From Anisodus tanguticus (Eukaryota > Streptophyta > Magnoliopsida > Solanales > Solanaceae): a stretch of DNA of 64,000 nt. Below the pieces are notes generated by a model. The model made no database searches. It worked only from the letters and a program-made list of their open reading frames with translations, and had not been told where the DNA came from. A program made the translations under genes and the position numbers. The first letter of the stretch is position 1; each line of letters opens with the position of its first letter. Of the stretch, positions 54,967 through 64,000 are shown in pieces. The stretch lies in assembly GCA_034509755.1 (NCBI GenBank), contig CM067550.1, positions 10,347,001-10,411,000 on the forward strand, read 5' to 3'.

Positions 54967-55330
54967 TAGTGATTGCTAACAATGTTGGTTGTGAATGTCA
55001 TTGGGGGTGGTGTTGGTTGCCGATGGTGATTGTGAGTATGTAGTAGCTAGTGACAATGATGGCTAACAAGTAACAACAATAGTTAATGGTGGTGGCAATT
55101 GATTGTGACGATCAATAATTGTGGTGGTAAATAATTGTGATAGCTGATAGTTGTTAATGACTAATACCGGTGGCTAGTGATATATCGCGGTAATTGATCA
55201 TGATGTGGTTGTCAGTAATGATTGGTGGTTGGAGGTGATGATTGTGAATGTAGCTAATGGTGCCGAATGATTGTAGTGATTGATGACAATTAATTGTGGC
55301 TGAGGATGGCGGTTGTGTATAGTGATAATT
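54967..55330 (+). repeat. Cryptically simple GTG/ATT-rich tract
   Basis: Irregular alternation of GGTGGTGATTGTG, AATTGTGGTGG and similar words without a fixed unit, directly behind the SINE tail. No coding frame supported. Confidence 0.7.
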
Positions 55331-55559
55331 AGCCAAGAAATTGAATGAATAATGGTAAAATATAATTAAATAATTTTTTTTAAATGTATATATGATATTT
55401 TAATAATATTAAAATTTTATTATAGAGGTTAATCATTTAAATTTATTCAGAATGTCGATCGAAGCATCAAAATCTAGGTATATGAATTTGAGAGTTTTCA
55501 AGAAAGTACATAAATGAGTTGTTTAAGGAAAAATAAAAAAGCAAAGAAGTAGAAAAAAG

Positions 55560-55735
55560 TCAATCTTTCTTTTCTTAGCCTTAAAGGGGTTCTATGTCAG
55601 CAATTAGCATCTCAGGGTATTGATGCATCATATCTTTTTGTCTTGGTGATAACTTCAAATTTGTGTGACCACCAACTGAAATAATGGAATTAAGGGACGT
55701 TTCATCTTTAATTTGGATCCTCAATTGCACTTTCG
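55560..55735 (+). repeat. Dispersed direct repeat, copy 1
   Basis: TATGTCAGCAATTAGCATCT, TATTGATGCATCATAT and AATTTGGATCCTC recur in the same order at 59235-59460. No gene recognised in either. Confidence 0.6.
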
Positions 55736-56012
55736 TGTCAAACAGCACTACTTTACATCAGATAACACGTGTTAACCTTGTATTTAGATTTTTATGAATG
55801 AGGGTTGACTGCGTTAAATTAAAAAAAGAAAGTCAAAGTTCTACACAGAATTAATAACAGAGGCATAGTTTTCATTAAGGGGTCAATATAAAAGAAATTA
55901 ACCTTATATATATAGTTTAATTTTTCTGTTGGGAGGCTTTAGGAAAAATCCCTCCTGCCCGTGCTTAGAATTCAAACTTATGACTTAAGTATCGTTTATT
56001 TACTTTCATAGT

Positions 56013-57700
56013 TACAACAACAATAACATATCAAGTGTAAACCCATCGAGTGGAGTTTGAGGAGGATGATTTACCTTGTGAAGGTAGAGAAACTGTCTGA
56101 ATCAGAAAGAAAAGTAAATACAGTAGGGAAAAACCATGTAGAAAATAATGGAGAAAAAATAGTAGCAACAACGAATAATACGATAACCAAAGCAAAGGAA
56201 AGAACATGTAATAAAAAATCGAAGAATAGGAGAGTAGTAATAATAATACTGATAAGAAAACTACACAACACTTGACTACTTTCTACCCTAAACCTCGACC
56301 TGCATACCTCATATCTAGGGTCATGTCCTCGCTAAGTTGCAGGCATGCCATGTCCTGTCTAATCACTCTTTCTCAATACTTATTCAGCCTACCTCTACCT
56401 CTCCCCTGACCAATTATAGTTCACCTTTCACACCTCCTCACTGGGGCATCTGTGTATCTCCTCTTCATGCCTGAAACATCTCAACCTCACCTCCCTCATA
56501 TTGTCCACCACAAAGGCAACTCCCACCTTGTCTTGAATATTTTCGTTCTTAATTCTATCTCTCCTAGTATAACACATCCATTTCAACATCCTCATTTCTA
56601 CTACTTTCATCTTCTCAACGTGCGATTTCTTGATCGGTCAACACTCCGCCTCATACAACATAGCTAGTCTAAGAATCACTTTATAAAACTTACCATTAAC
56701 ATTCTTATCATACAAGACACTGGATACGAGCCTCTATTTCATACACCAGACTCCAATATGACGTGTAACATCTTCGTCAATCTCCTCATTATCTTGGATT
56801 ATCGACCCAAGATACTTGAAACTCCCTCTCTTAGAGATGACTTGTGTTTCAATCCTCACTTTACATTTGCCTCGTGAGTTACGTCAATGATCTTGCGCTT
56901 CTAGTACTCCGTCTTTGTCCTACTCTACCTGAATCTTTAGACTCCAGGATCTGTCTCCAAACCTCCAGTCTATCGTTAATTACGCCGCATGTCTGTCAAT
57001 TAATACTATGTCATTTGAAAATGGTATACACTATGACACTACCCTTGGATATGCCACATCAATTCATCCATCACCAAGACAAATAAAAGTGGGCTAAGAA
57101 ATGATCTTTGTTGCAACCCCATCACGATTTGAAAGTGCTTCGAGTCTCATCCCACAGTCCGCACCCGGGTCATGGCTCCACTACCATAATGTAAGCTACA
57201 AGTACACCTCTAACCTCTAAACATCTCCATAGAACCCCCAAGGGACTTTATCGTATGTTTTTTCTAAGTCAATGAACACAATATGTAAGTCCCTTTTCCT
57301 CTCCCTATACTGCTCCAATCAATCTTCTTACGAGATGAATGAATTTTGTAGTTGAATAGCCTGGCATGAATCTAAATTCGTTCTCGGTAAGAGACATAGC
57401 CCTCCTAATCCTCATCTCCACCACCCACTTCCAAACTTTCATAATGTGGCTTAGAAGATTGATACCCCTATAATTGTTGCAATTTTGGAAATCATCTTTG
57501 TTCTTGCACAACAAGATTGTTGTACTCCACCTCCATTCTTCAAGCATTTTTGACTTGTTGAAAATGACGTTAAACGACTCAGTTAGCCACTCCATACCTG
57601 CTTTACATGCGCTCTTCTAAAATTTCTCCGGAATTTCATCTGGCCCGGTCGCCCTCCCCCTTCTTGATCATCTTACAAATAATCTCGTTAACCTCATCAA
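56013..57700 (-). pseudogene. LINE (RTE-like) reverse transcriptase remnant with SINE-like tail
   Basis: The best block, 57595-57305, reads MEWLTESFNVIFNKSKMLEE, NNYRGINLLSHIMKVWKWVV and ENEFRFMPGYSTTKFIHLVR, a non-LTR RT. Downstream in minus sense HIVFIDLEKTYDKVP-like, QGSALSPF-like and LEVWRQ-like segments can be pieced together with many breaks. The 3' end (56013-56095) reads, in plus sense, ACAACAACAATAACATATCA...GAAGGTAGAG, the complement of the TS SINE tail. It is inactive. Confidence 0.82.
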
Positions 57701-59234
57701 ACTTTATACCCCTATAATACTCAAAATCTCAACTACTCTCAGAGTGCTCTAAATCGCCCAACATAGAAGAAAGTGACATTTTTAGATCTCTTATGTATAA
57801 AAAATGAAGATGTCTTATAAAACACCATAAAACTAATTTTCATAAAAGGCTAAAAAATCATTTCTCCCATATTTTTATGCCCTCTTCATTCAAGAGTTTA
57901 GTCACTTTTATAATTACACTAGAAAAAATCCTTTTTATCGAAGAAAATTCATATACAAATATTAAGAAGTTATTTGTTAATGGTATAACAAACTCATCCC
58001 CTAAAAGCTCACTATGTTGTACTCCCCGATTGAATGATTGGAACTTTTTCTAATAAGTGGTTTACCCTCTTGAAGCGTAGCTTGATTCTGATTCTTCTGA
58101 ACTTAGATTCTTGAATTTCGTCACGATAGTAGCACTTTCCAACCTTCTTGAACCTCCTCTATTGGTAATTGGTTCACTTGAGTTATCTTACCAATCACAA
58201 TAGATTAGTTAGCATTTCATTGACCTGGACTCTATCACTTGAACACTTGAAATTTAGCTAGCGCTTGACCATAAATTAAAAAAAAAATGATTTGGGTGAA
58301 GTTTTTCAAATTTTAGAAACGTGTATGACCATAGTTTTCCTAAATATATTTCACTTTTTCTAAAAATAATATGAAATGTGATTATATCCATAAATTTTAA
58401 AAACTATCAAGAATATTTAACCATATCAATCAAACATACTTGCTAATCCGAAATTATTCTTAGTGTTTTATGTTGAATTTGGTTCGAGTACTCTTATTTT
58501 ACTAATTTTGTAATTTTCTTGTTGAATTCATCTCAATTTGTGTAATTTTGTTGTTGAATCGTACTGTTTTATGCATTTCAATTTGTGCGAATGTGGAGAC
58601 GTCTTGGATATGAAGACTTAATGATTAGTTATTGGACATTACAAACAGTGACATAATCTTTAGGATTAAACAATAGTGACTGCTAGGAGATAGCTTCAAA
58701 TCTTCAAATAATCTTTCAAAATTGAAGTATACTTGATTAATGGGAGAAACATGACAGATATGAATCAGTTGTGTCATAAATAGATGGGAGCTCTATTATA
58801 AAATACAGAAGTTTGGAGTAATTTAAAAATTTTCTTAAAGGTCAATGGATAGATGTTGACCCAAAAACAAGTTTGAGTTAGAATTTGAGATTTATTTTCA
58901 AAATTTATCAAAATTTTATGGTCAAACAAAAATTTGAAAAAATATTTTAAAAATATGCTCCCTAAATCTATGGCTAAACTGGAGTTTTGATTGGCCGTCA
59001 ATTGACTAATTATTTCATGTCATTATTTAACCTGCATTATCTTAACTTTTTTATTTGACTTAATGTGTCACTGACACGTAACATACAGATTTGGCCTTTA
59101 CCATACAATTGAGTCTTTCCTACCTCACTCATGAAGTATAGTAAGGTGAGTCACCTTTATGTATTTTCGAATATCCAAGAAAAAAAAGATCGTATACATA
59201 TTCATTTAAGAAGAAAAGAAAAAGTAAATTAGAA
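57701..59234. other. AT-rich intergenic, no gene
   Basis: A region around 58262-58990 has loosely complementary ends (CGCTTGACCATAAATT and AAATTTTATGGTCAAAC) suggesting a decayed MITE. The limits could not be set. Confidence 0.4.
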
Positions 59235-59460
59235 ACATATAAAAGTCAACTTTTCTTAGGTCTTCTAGAGGTCTATATATGTCAGGAATTAGCATCTCAG
59301 GGGAATTGTATACATACTGAAAACTTATTTTAGGCTTGTAGAGCTGTATGTCAGTAATCGTATCTCTGGGGGTATTGATGCATCCTTTTAATTCTTTGGT
59401 GATAATTTCAATTGGAAAAGGGGAATATTTCATGTTTAAATTGGATCCTCTACCATACTT
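59235..59460 (+). repeat. Dispersed direct repeat, copy 2
   Basis: TATGTCAGGAATTAGCATCT, GGTATTGATGCATCCT and AAATTGGATCCTC match the order at 55560-55735, with an extra 70 bp in the middle. Confidence 0.6.
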
Positions 59461-59888
59461 TACCACGTCATCGAAATCCAGTTTTTTTTTTCTTTTCTAA
59501 ACTCAATTTTTGGGATATTTTTGAAAGAAATTCACGATTAGACAAATTTACAGTTGCTATTTGGAAATATTAAAATTTCTTTGGGAGATTCTATTTGGTC
59601 ACCCCCATTTAATTTGTACTTATACCTTTAAAAATACTTAACTAGCACTCAGTATTAGGTTATTGAGATAAACAATTGTTCTTCTATCTAGGATTTGATA
59701 TTATTCGAGCCTTTTTACCTGCTCAATTAATCTAAAAGTTGGGTTGATATAGTAAAATAATCCACGAAAAATCTTGTTAAAACTTTTAAAAGACCTTTGC
59801 TTTATTTGACATGTTATAAAAGGCATAATAAAGGGAAAATAATAATAATAGGTAATTAAACAAATTATAAGAAAACAAACAAGTATAT

Positions 59889-61894
59889 TAGTCGAGAGTC
59901 TATCGGAAACAACCTCTAAGGTATATGTAAGGTCTGTGTACATCTTACTACCACGACTCATACCGGAGGGCCGCGATGGGTCCCCGGATCTCACCCGCCG
60001 GGTACCACCAACCATACAGTCAACACCTATTCATAATTAAACACAGACTAAGCCGAAAAAGGACTATATAAAGTCGGATAACCATCTTATATATACATAC
60101 ATACCCAAAGGCCGAAAATGCCATACATAACAACTACACACAGGATACATGTCTACAAGCCTCTAAAGAGTACACAACAACCAAAGGTCGGGACAGGGCC
60201 CCGCCATACCCGTATATACAAGAAAAAATATACCGTACCAAAATTAGACCACACTCCGAAACAAGGGGAGTACAATGAGTACTCTAAAATCCACTGAATC
60301 CGCAATCTACTAACGTGAATCGTCGCCTTGCCTACGTGAACTTGCGGGCATGAAACACATCGTCCCCCGACAAAAGGTATGTCAGTACGACTGATGTACT
60401 GAGTATGTCAGGCATGAATAATAGCATAACAGGGATATAACAACAACTGAAACAGAAACAGTCGACCAGAAGTAAATGCCTCTGAGGGCCCTAATACATA
60501 TGCCTAAATGTTATGCACAATGCAAATGCGATATACATATAAATATTGGCCTCATTGGGTATCTTCCTCCCCATAACATATATATATGTGTGTGTGTGTG
60601 TGTGTATTTTGCCCATTCATCAGACATCTTCCTTTTCATAATAGCCTTTGTGGGCATCATATCATTTCGGCCTCTGCGGGCATAATCATTACCATATCCC
60701 AGTTGATCAGGTGGTCTACATATCCCGTTCCCCATCCCCAATATATGGTCCAGGGTAAGACATAAATATAATGCAAATGAAAATGCATAAGTAACAATAG
60801 CACATCATGGGTGACACAATATCCATGTACCTTTGGCTGACACTGTGAATATCAACATCTTTTCCGTATGCCTCAATAAGGTCTTGGAAACATATTTAGA
60901 CATGCTCTTATCATAGCCTTCTGCTAACATTAGGAATGTTCAACATTTCTCCTATATACCTTAATAAGAATTTAGGAATATATTTAGACATGCTTTTAGC
61001 ATAGAAATCAATAAATAAATATTCTTAACTACTAGGACTAGAATAATTTATGGAATGATATCACAGTTATATTTCGTTACATGGAACATGCAAAAAAAAA
61101 AATTACCTTAACATACCTTGATAATAACAAAACCAACCTCTTTTCACTAATTTCCTACTTGAACGAGAAATTGGACATTTTGGTATTTCTTGAAAAGTAT
61201 TTAGAGGATGCTTTGTTTAACACCATTGCTGAGCGTCTTCTCCTCCAAAGCAAAATGAAATTTTAACTAAAATAAATTTGTTGATGGTTGCTGAACGTCC
61301 CAACCAAGATATACTCCCAAACTGAAAATATGCCTACCCTCTGCTAAATGTCCTTAATGATTGATCATCATTATGTCTCCCACTAGTCTAATTCACAAGT
61401 TGCCACCCCATGAGTTTATTAAGCCTAGTCATTTTTTTAAGTGCTTACTCGTACGCCACCCGTAACATCCACTAAACATTGTCCCACATTAAGATTAATT
61501 AGTCCCACAATTAATCATTTATACACACAATTAATTTCGTGATCCCAATTCACTTAAATCTTGATAACTTATAAAATCTTCATATTCTCAATGTCATAAT
61601 CTTGTGATATGACACTAGTCCATAACCTCTTTATGGACACACCAAATTTATTTTCAATCCCCGTCGTCACACTTGTTACGTCCAAAATTATTTCGGGATT
61701 TTATCCTTTTATATACTAATCTCTTTATTAGCATATGTAAATATAACATAAATTTTCCCAACATTCGGGTCTATTTACACACGCCTAGCGATTTTACATA
61801 CGCCTAGCGATTCAAACCGTGCCCCGAAAGTACGAGATGTTACACTTACCCTCCCCAGACCCCGTGGGATTACACTGGGTGTGTTGTTGTTGTA
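59889..61894 (+). mobile_element. TS-type SINE split by a solo LTR
   Basis: The left part (59889-59948) GTCGAGAGTCTATCGGAAAC...TCTGTGTACATCTTAC continues after the LTR at 61845 as CTTACCCTCCCCAGACCCCG...TACACTGGGTGTG and a TTG tail. Rejoined, it is the usual SINE 3' part. AAACAAACAAGTATATTA before and AAACAAAGATATTA after may be its decayed target duplication. Confidence 0.85.
59949..61844 (+). mobile_element. Solo LTR (about 1.9 kb, gypsy-like) with 5-bp target duplication
   Basis: CTTAC stands on both sides (59944-59948 and 61845-61849). The left end is TACCACGACTCATACCGGAG, near the TGTCACGACcc...CCGGAGGGCCGCGA start known to me from Solanaceae LTRs; the right end is CCCCGAAAGTACGAGATGTTACA in two pieces. 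No coding region or second LTR. (TG)n lies at 60587-60604. Confidence 0.85.
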
Positions 61895-62312
61895 AACAAA
61901 GATATTAAAATTTGGTAAGAGTTGGATGAATTAAGTTATGATTCATTGTTTAGCCAATTTTGATCCACCATATTTTTGCCAAAGTAATCGTTGGGCATGT
62001 TAATGACATTTCATTTATTAACCAACCTATTTTGACTCATTCAAATTCAGTCCAACCATCCTGTTTAACACCCCTAGATTTAACTATGAAGGCAATATAC
62101 ATCCACATACATAAAAAGACTCCTAATTACCATTTTTACAGATATTTTTAATTAATTACCAAATATAATAATATTTTACAATTTATAGCAATTTAAGAGA
62201 GAAGAAATATCCCTTAATTTTAGCCCCCTAAAACTGATAAATCGATTTCCCCCGAAAAAAATAAGATATATCCCTTAATTACCAAACAAAACAATATTTT
62301 ATAGTTTTAATT

Positions 62313-64000
62313 AGCTTAAATCATATGCTAAAAGCAAAACAAGGGGCTCCTTCCAAGCAAAAAGGAAATCTCAAGTCTCTATCTCATTAGTCATAACCTC
62401 CGAATGAGGTAAAGAATCTTTAATCTTGTAACTATTAATTATTAAAGTATAATTATGTAATGTGAAGCTTTATAATGAAAAGAATGGACCTAATGAAATA
62501 ACCGACCAAATGAAATGCCTAAGTAGGCATCTTAAAACGATCAAAAGAATCACATGATGATAATTAAGAACAATTTAATATACGATTCATTGCATTGTTT
62601 AATATGAATTATTAGATCTTAATTCTCCTATGATTCTGAATTAGTGGAGAATATGTCATCATAGGAGTATTTAGTGCAACGCGTGTTAGGGAAAATAGAT
62701 AAATTACCTTCTTTAACGAATAACGACCATTTTCCTTAAAGGGTAAATTATTTTTTTGATTATTTCCAAAAAATGGGATGGAATTTGACAAGAATATCAT
62801 TAGTGGATAAAATCAAACATCTTTTTCCTCAAAACGCTAAGTACACCGACATAGGTCTGCCATCCTCAATTTTATCAAAAATACTTGTACATTTGTTTTA
62901 CAAAAGCATAAATTTATTGATTGCAAATAAATGCATTTGTTTTAGAACAAGAATTAAGCTTCATTTTCCAAAAAAAAAAAGGTGGAACTCCCACCCCAGG
63001 AGCCCCCACATCCCGGTCCGACAGGTCTGTGAAGGAGGTAAATCATGGTGACTCAATTGATTTTAAAGGTTAGACCAGTACCACGCTGCGCACAAGGGGC
63101 CCTCCTTTATTTCAAGAAGTAACCCCCACACTGCCGCTGACGGGATTCGATCCTTGGCCATTTTCCAAATATCCCCCTTGATAACCAATTGAGCTGCCCA
63201 AGCAGACTACTTTAAAACTGTGGTAGGGTAAACTTTTTAAAGTGACTGGTCCCACCGCATTACGGCCCCATACCCCAGAAAACCCTACCTCCGGCCTGGC
63301 CCTACGGATTAGTATACACCGCTTGGCCCTACGCGTATGGATGATTTTTTTTGGGGAACACAGTTCCATTCTCGCTGATCAGAGGACTCGAACACGGAAC
63401 CTCAGACAACAATACCCTAATGTATTGGCCACTGGGCCAAACACTTTGGATAAGAATTAAGCTTCATGAGATGATCAACTCAGTAATCCATGAAGAGGTT
63501 CTTACACTATTGATCATGTGGTGCATTTTAATGAGCGTAAGTGTGACAATGAAAAATGGATTAATCATGTGTCAATAGCGGAGCCAAAAATCTTGACAAG
63601 GCAATTCAGAAAATATAAAAATAATGCAATTCAGGAAGTTTCACTTATTTTAAGGAAATTCAACAATTTGTATGTACAAAAAAATATTTTTATCCTATTT
63701 GCACAATATAATTTCTACATTAAAGGAATTCAATTGAAACCCCTTCCATACCTTTAGCTTCATCTCTGTCGATGTACTTAAGCTCCCGTTAAATGTGTTG
63801 AACTTAAACTCTTTACCATACATATAATATATTCCTAATTGGAAAAAAAACATGTGGATATGTAACAAAGTTCACATACTAACCACCATACCTGTAAAAT
63901 AGTATTACTTTAAGGTGGATTGCCTTTTTTTTGGGACACTTTTAAGACAGTATCAAGAACCTCGAATGCCTATCTAACAGTTTCAACTCCTTATCTGAAA
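62313..64000. repeat. Inverted duplication, arm B, running off the window
   Basis: Reverse complement of 43926-45326 at roughly 80 percent by eye, with position 64000 matching 43926. Interrupted by the composite SINE at 62965-63451. AATCTCAAGTCTCTATCTCA, AGATCTTAATTCTCCTATGA and AATGAAAAATGG are clear anchors. Confidence 0.88.
62965..63451 (-). mobile_element. Composite SINE with two tRNA-like heads and 16-bp target duplication
   Basis: AAGAATTAAGCTTCAT flanks the insert at 62949-62964 and 63452-63467. On the minus strand: head 1 TTTGGCCCAGTGGCCAATAC with box B GTGTTCGAGTCCTCTG; a middle part; head 2 GGGCAGCTCAATTGGTTATC with box B GGATCGAATCCCG; then the body also seen at 24979-25156, ending in a T run (A run on plus, 62970-62981). 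Arm A of the inverted duplication lacks it, confirming insertion. Confidence 0.85.

Noticed and set aside
1..64000. CRISPR array, bacterial operon features or ribosomal RNA genes
   Set aside because: None seen; the introns, plant genes and retrotransposons show nuclear plant DNA.

Overview
The window looks like nuclear DNA of a Solanaceae plant. The evidence is spliced plant genes with GT-AG introns, a nuclear gene for the chloroplast NDH subunit NdhT, Solanaceae-type SINEs (TS-like copies ending in TTG repeats, and tRNA-headed SolS-like copies), and AT-rich gene-poor DNA full of MITEs, copia and gypsy-like elements. Family names were assigned by eye and from memory; no search was run.

Layout: 1-2310, 3' half of a decayed Ty1/copia element with a short LTR. 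2311-6419, MITEs and tandem repeats. 6420-6760, a complete TRIM. 7380-11604 (+), a seven-exon CCCH zinc-finger gene with five fingers. 13623-16341 (-), an NPH3/RPT2-like BTB gene broken by three small indels. About 17230-18558, a gypsy-like LTR lying in a minus-strand copia remnant (18559-20570). 21449-24243, a hAT element with a perfect 8-bp target duplication, inserted in the YVDD coding motif of another copia element (right part 24244-25495). 26587-28300 (-), a decayed plant-mobile-domain gene. 28774-31943 (+), a two-exon gene for an 82-aa protein whose 2.9-kb intron is filled with repeats. 32345-33413 (-), ndhT.

33880-35590 is a rearranged copia element whose two LTRs are inverted relative to each other. 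35904-42432 is a young-looking LTR element with no gag-pol. Its usual tRNA primer site is replaced by 14 nt perfectly complementary to its own LTR. 42603-42997 is a small hAT holding a Stowaway-like MITE. 43399-43707 (-) is a CC-type glutaredoxin gene. 45890-54676 (-) is a complete but mutated copia element with LTRs and target duplication. 56013-57700 (-) is a LINE remnant. 59949-61844 is a solo LTR that splits a SINE. 62965-63451 is a composite SINE with two tRNA-like heads.

The sequence upstream of the glutaredoxin gene (43926-45326) recurs inverted at 62313-64000. This predicts a second glutaredoxin gene on the plus strand just beyond the right edge. The host genes do not form a pathway. 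They are dispersed single genes, two pairs of them convergent (CCCH with NPH3-like; 82-aa gene with ndhT), separated by layers of nested transposons.
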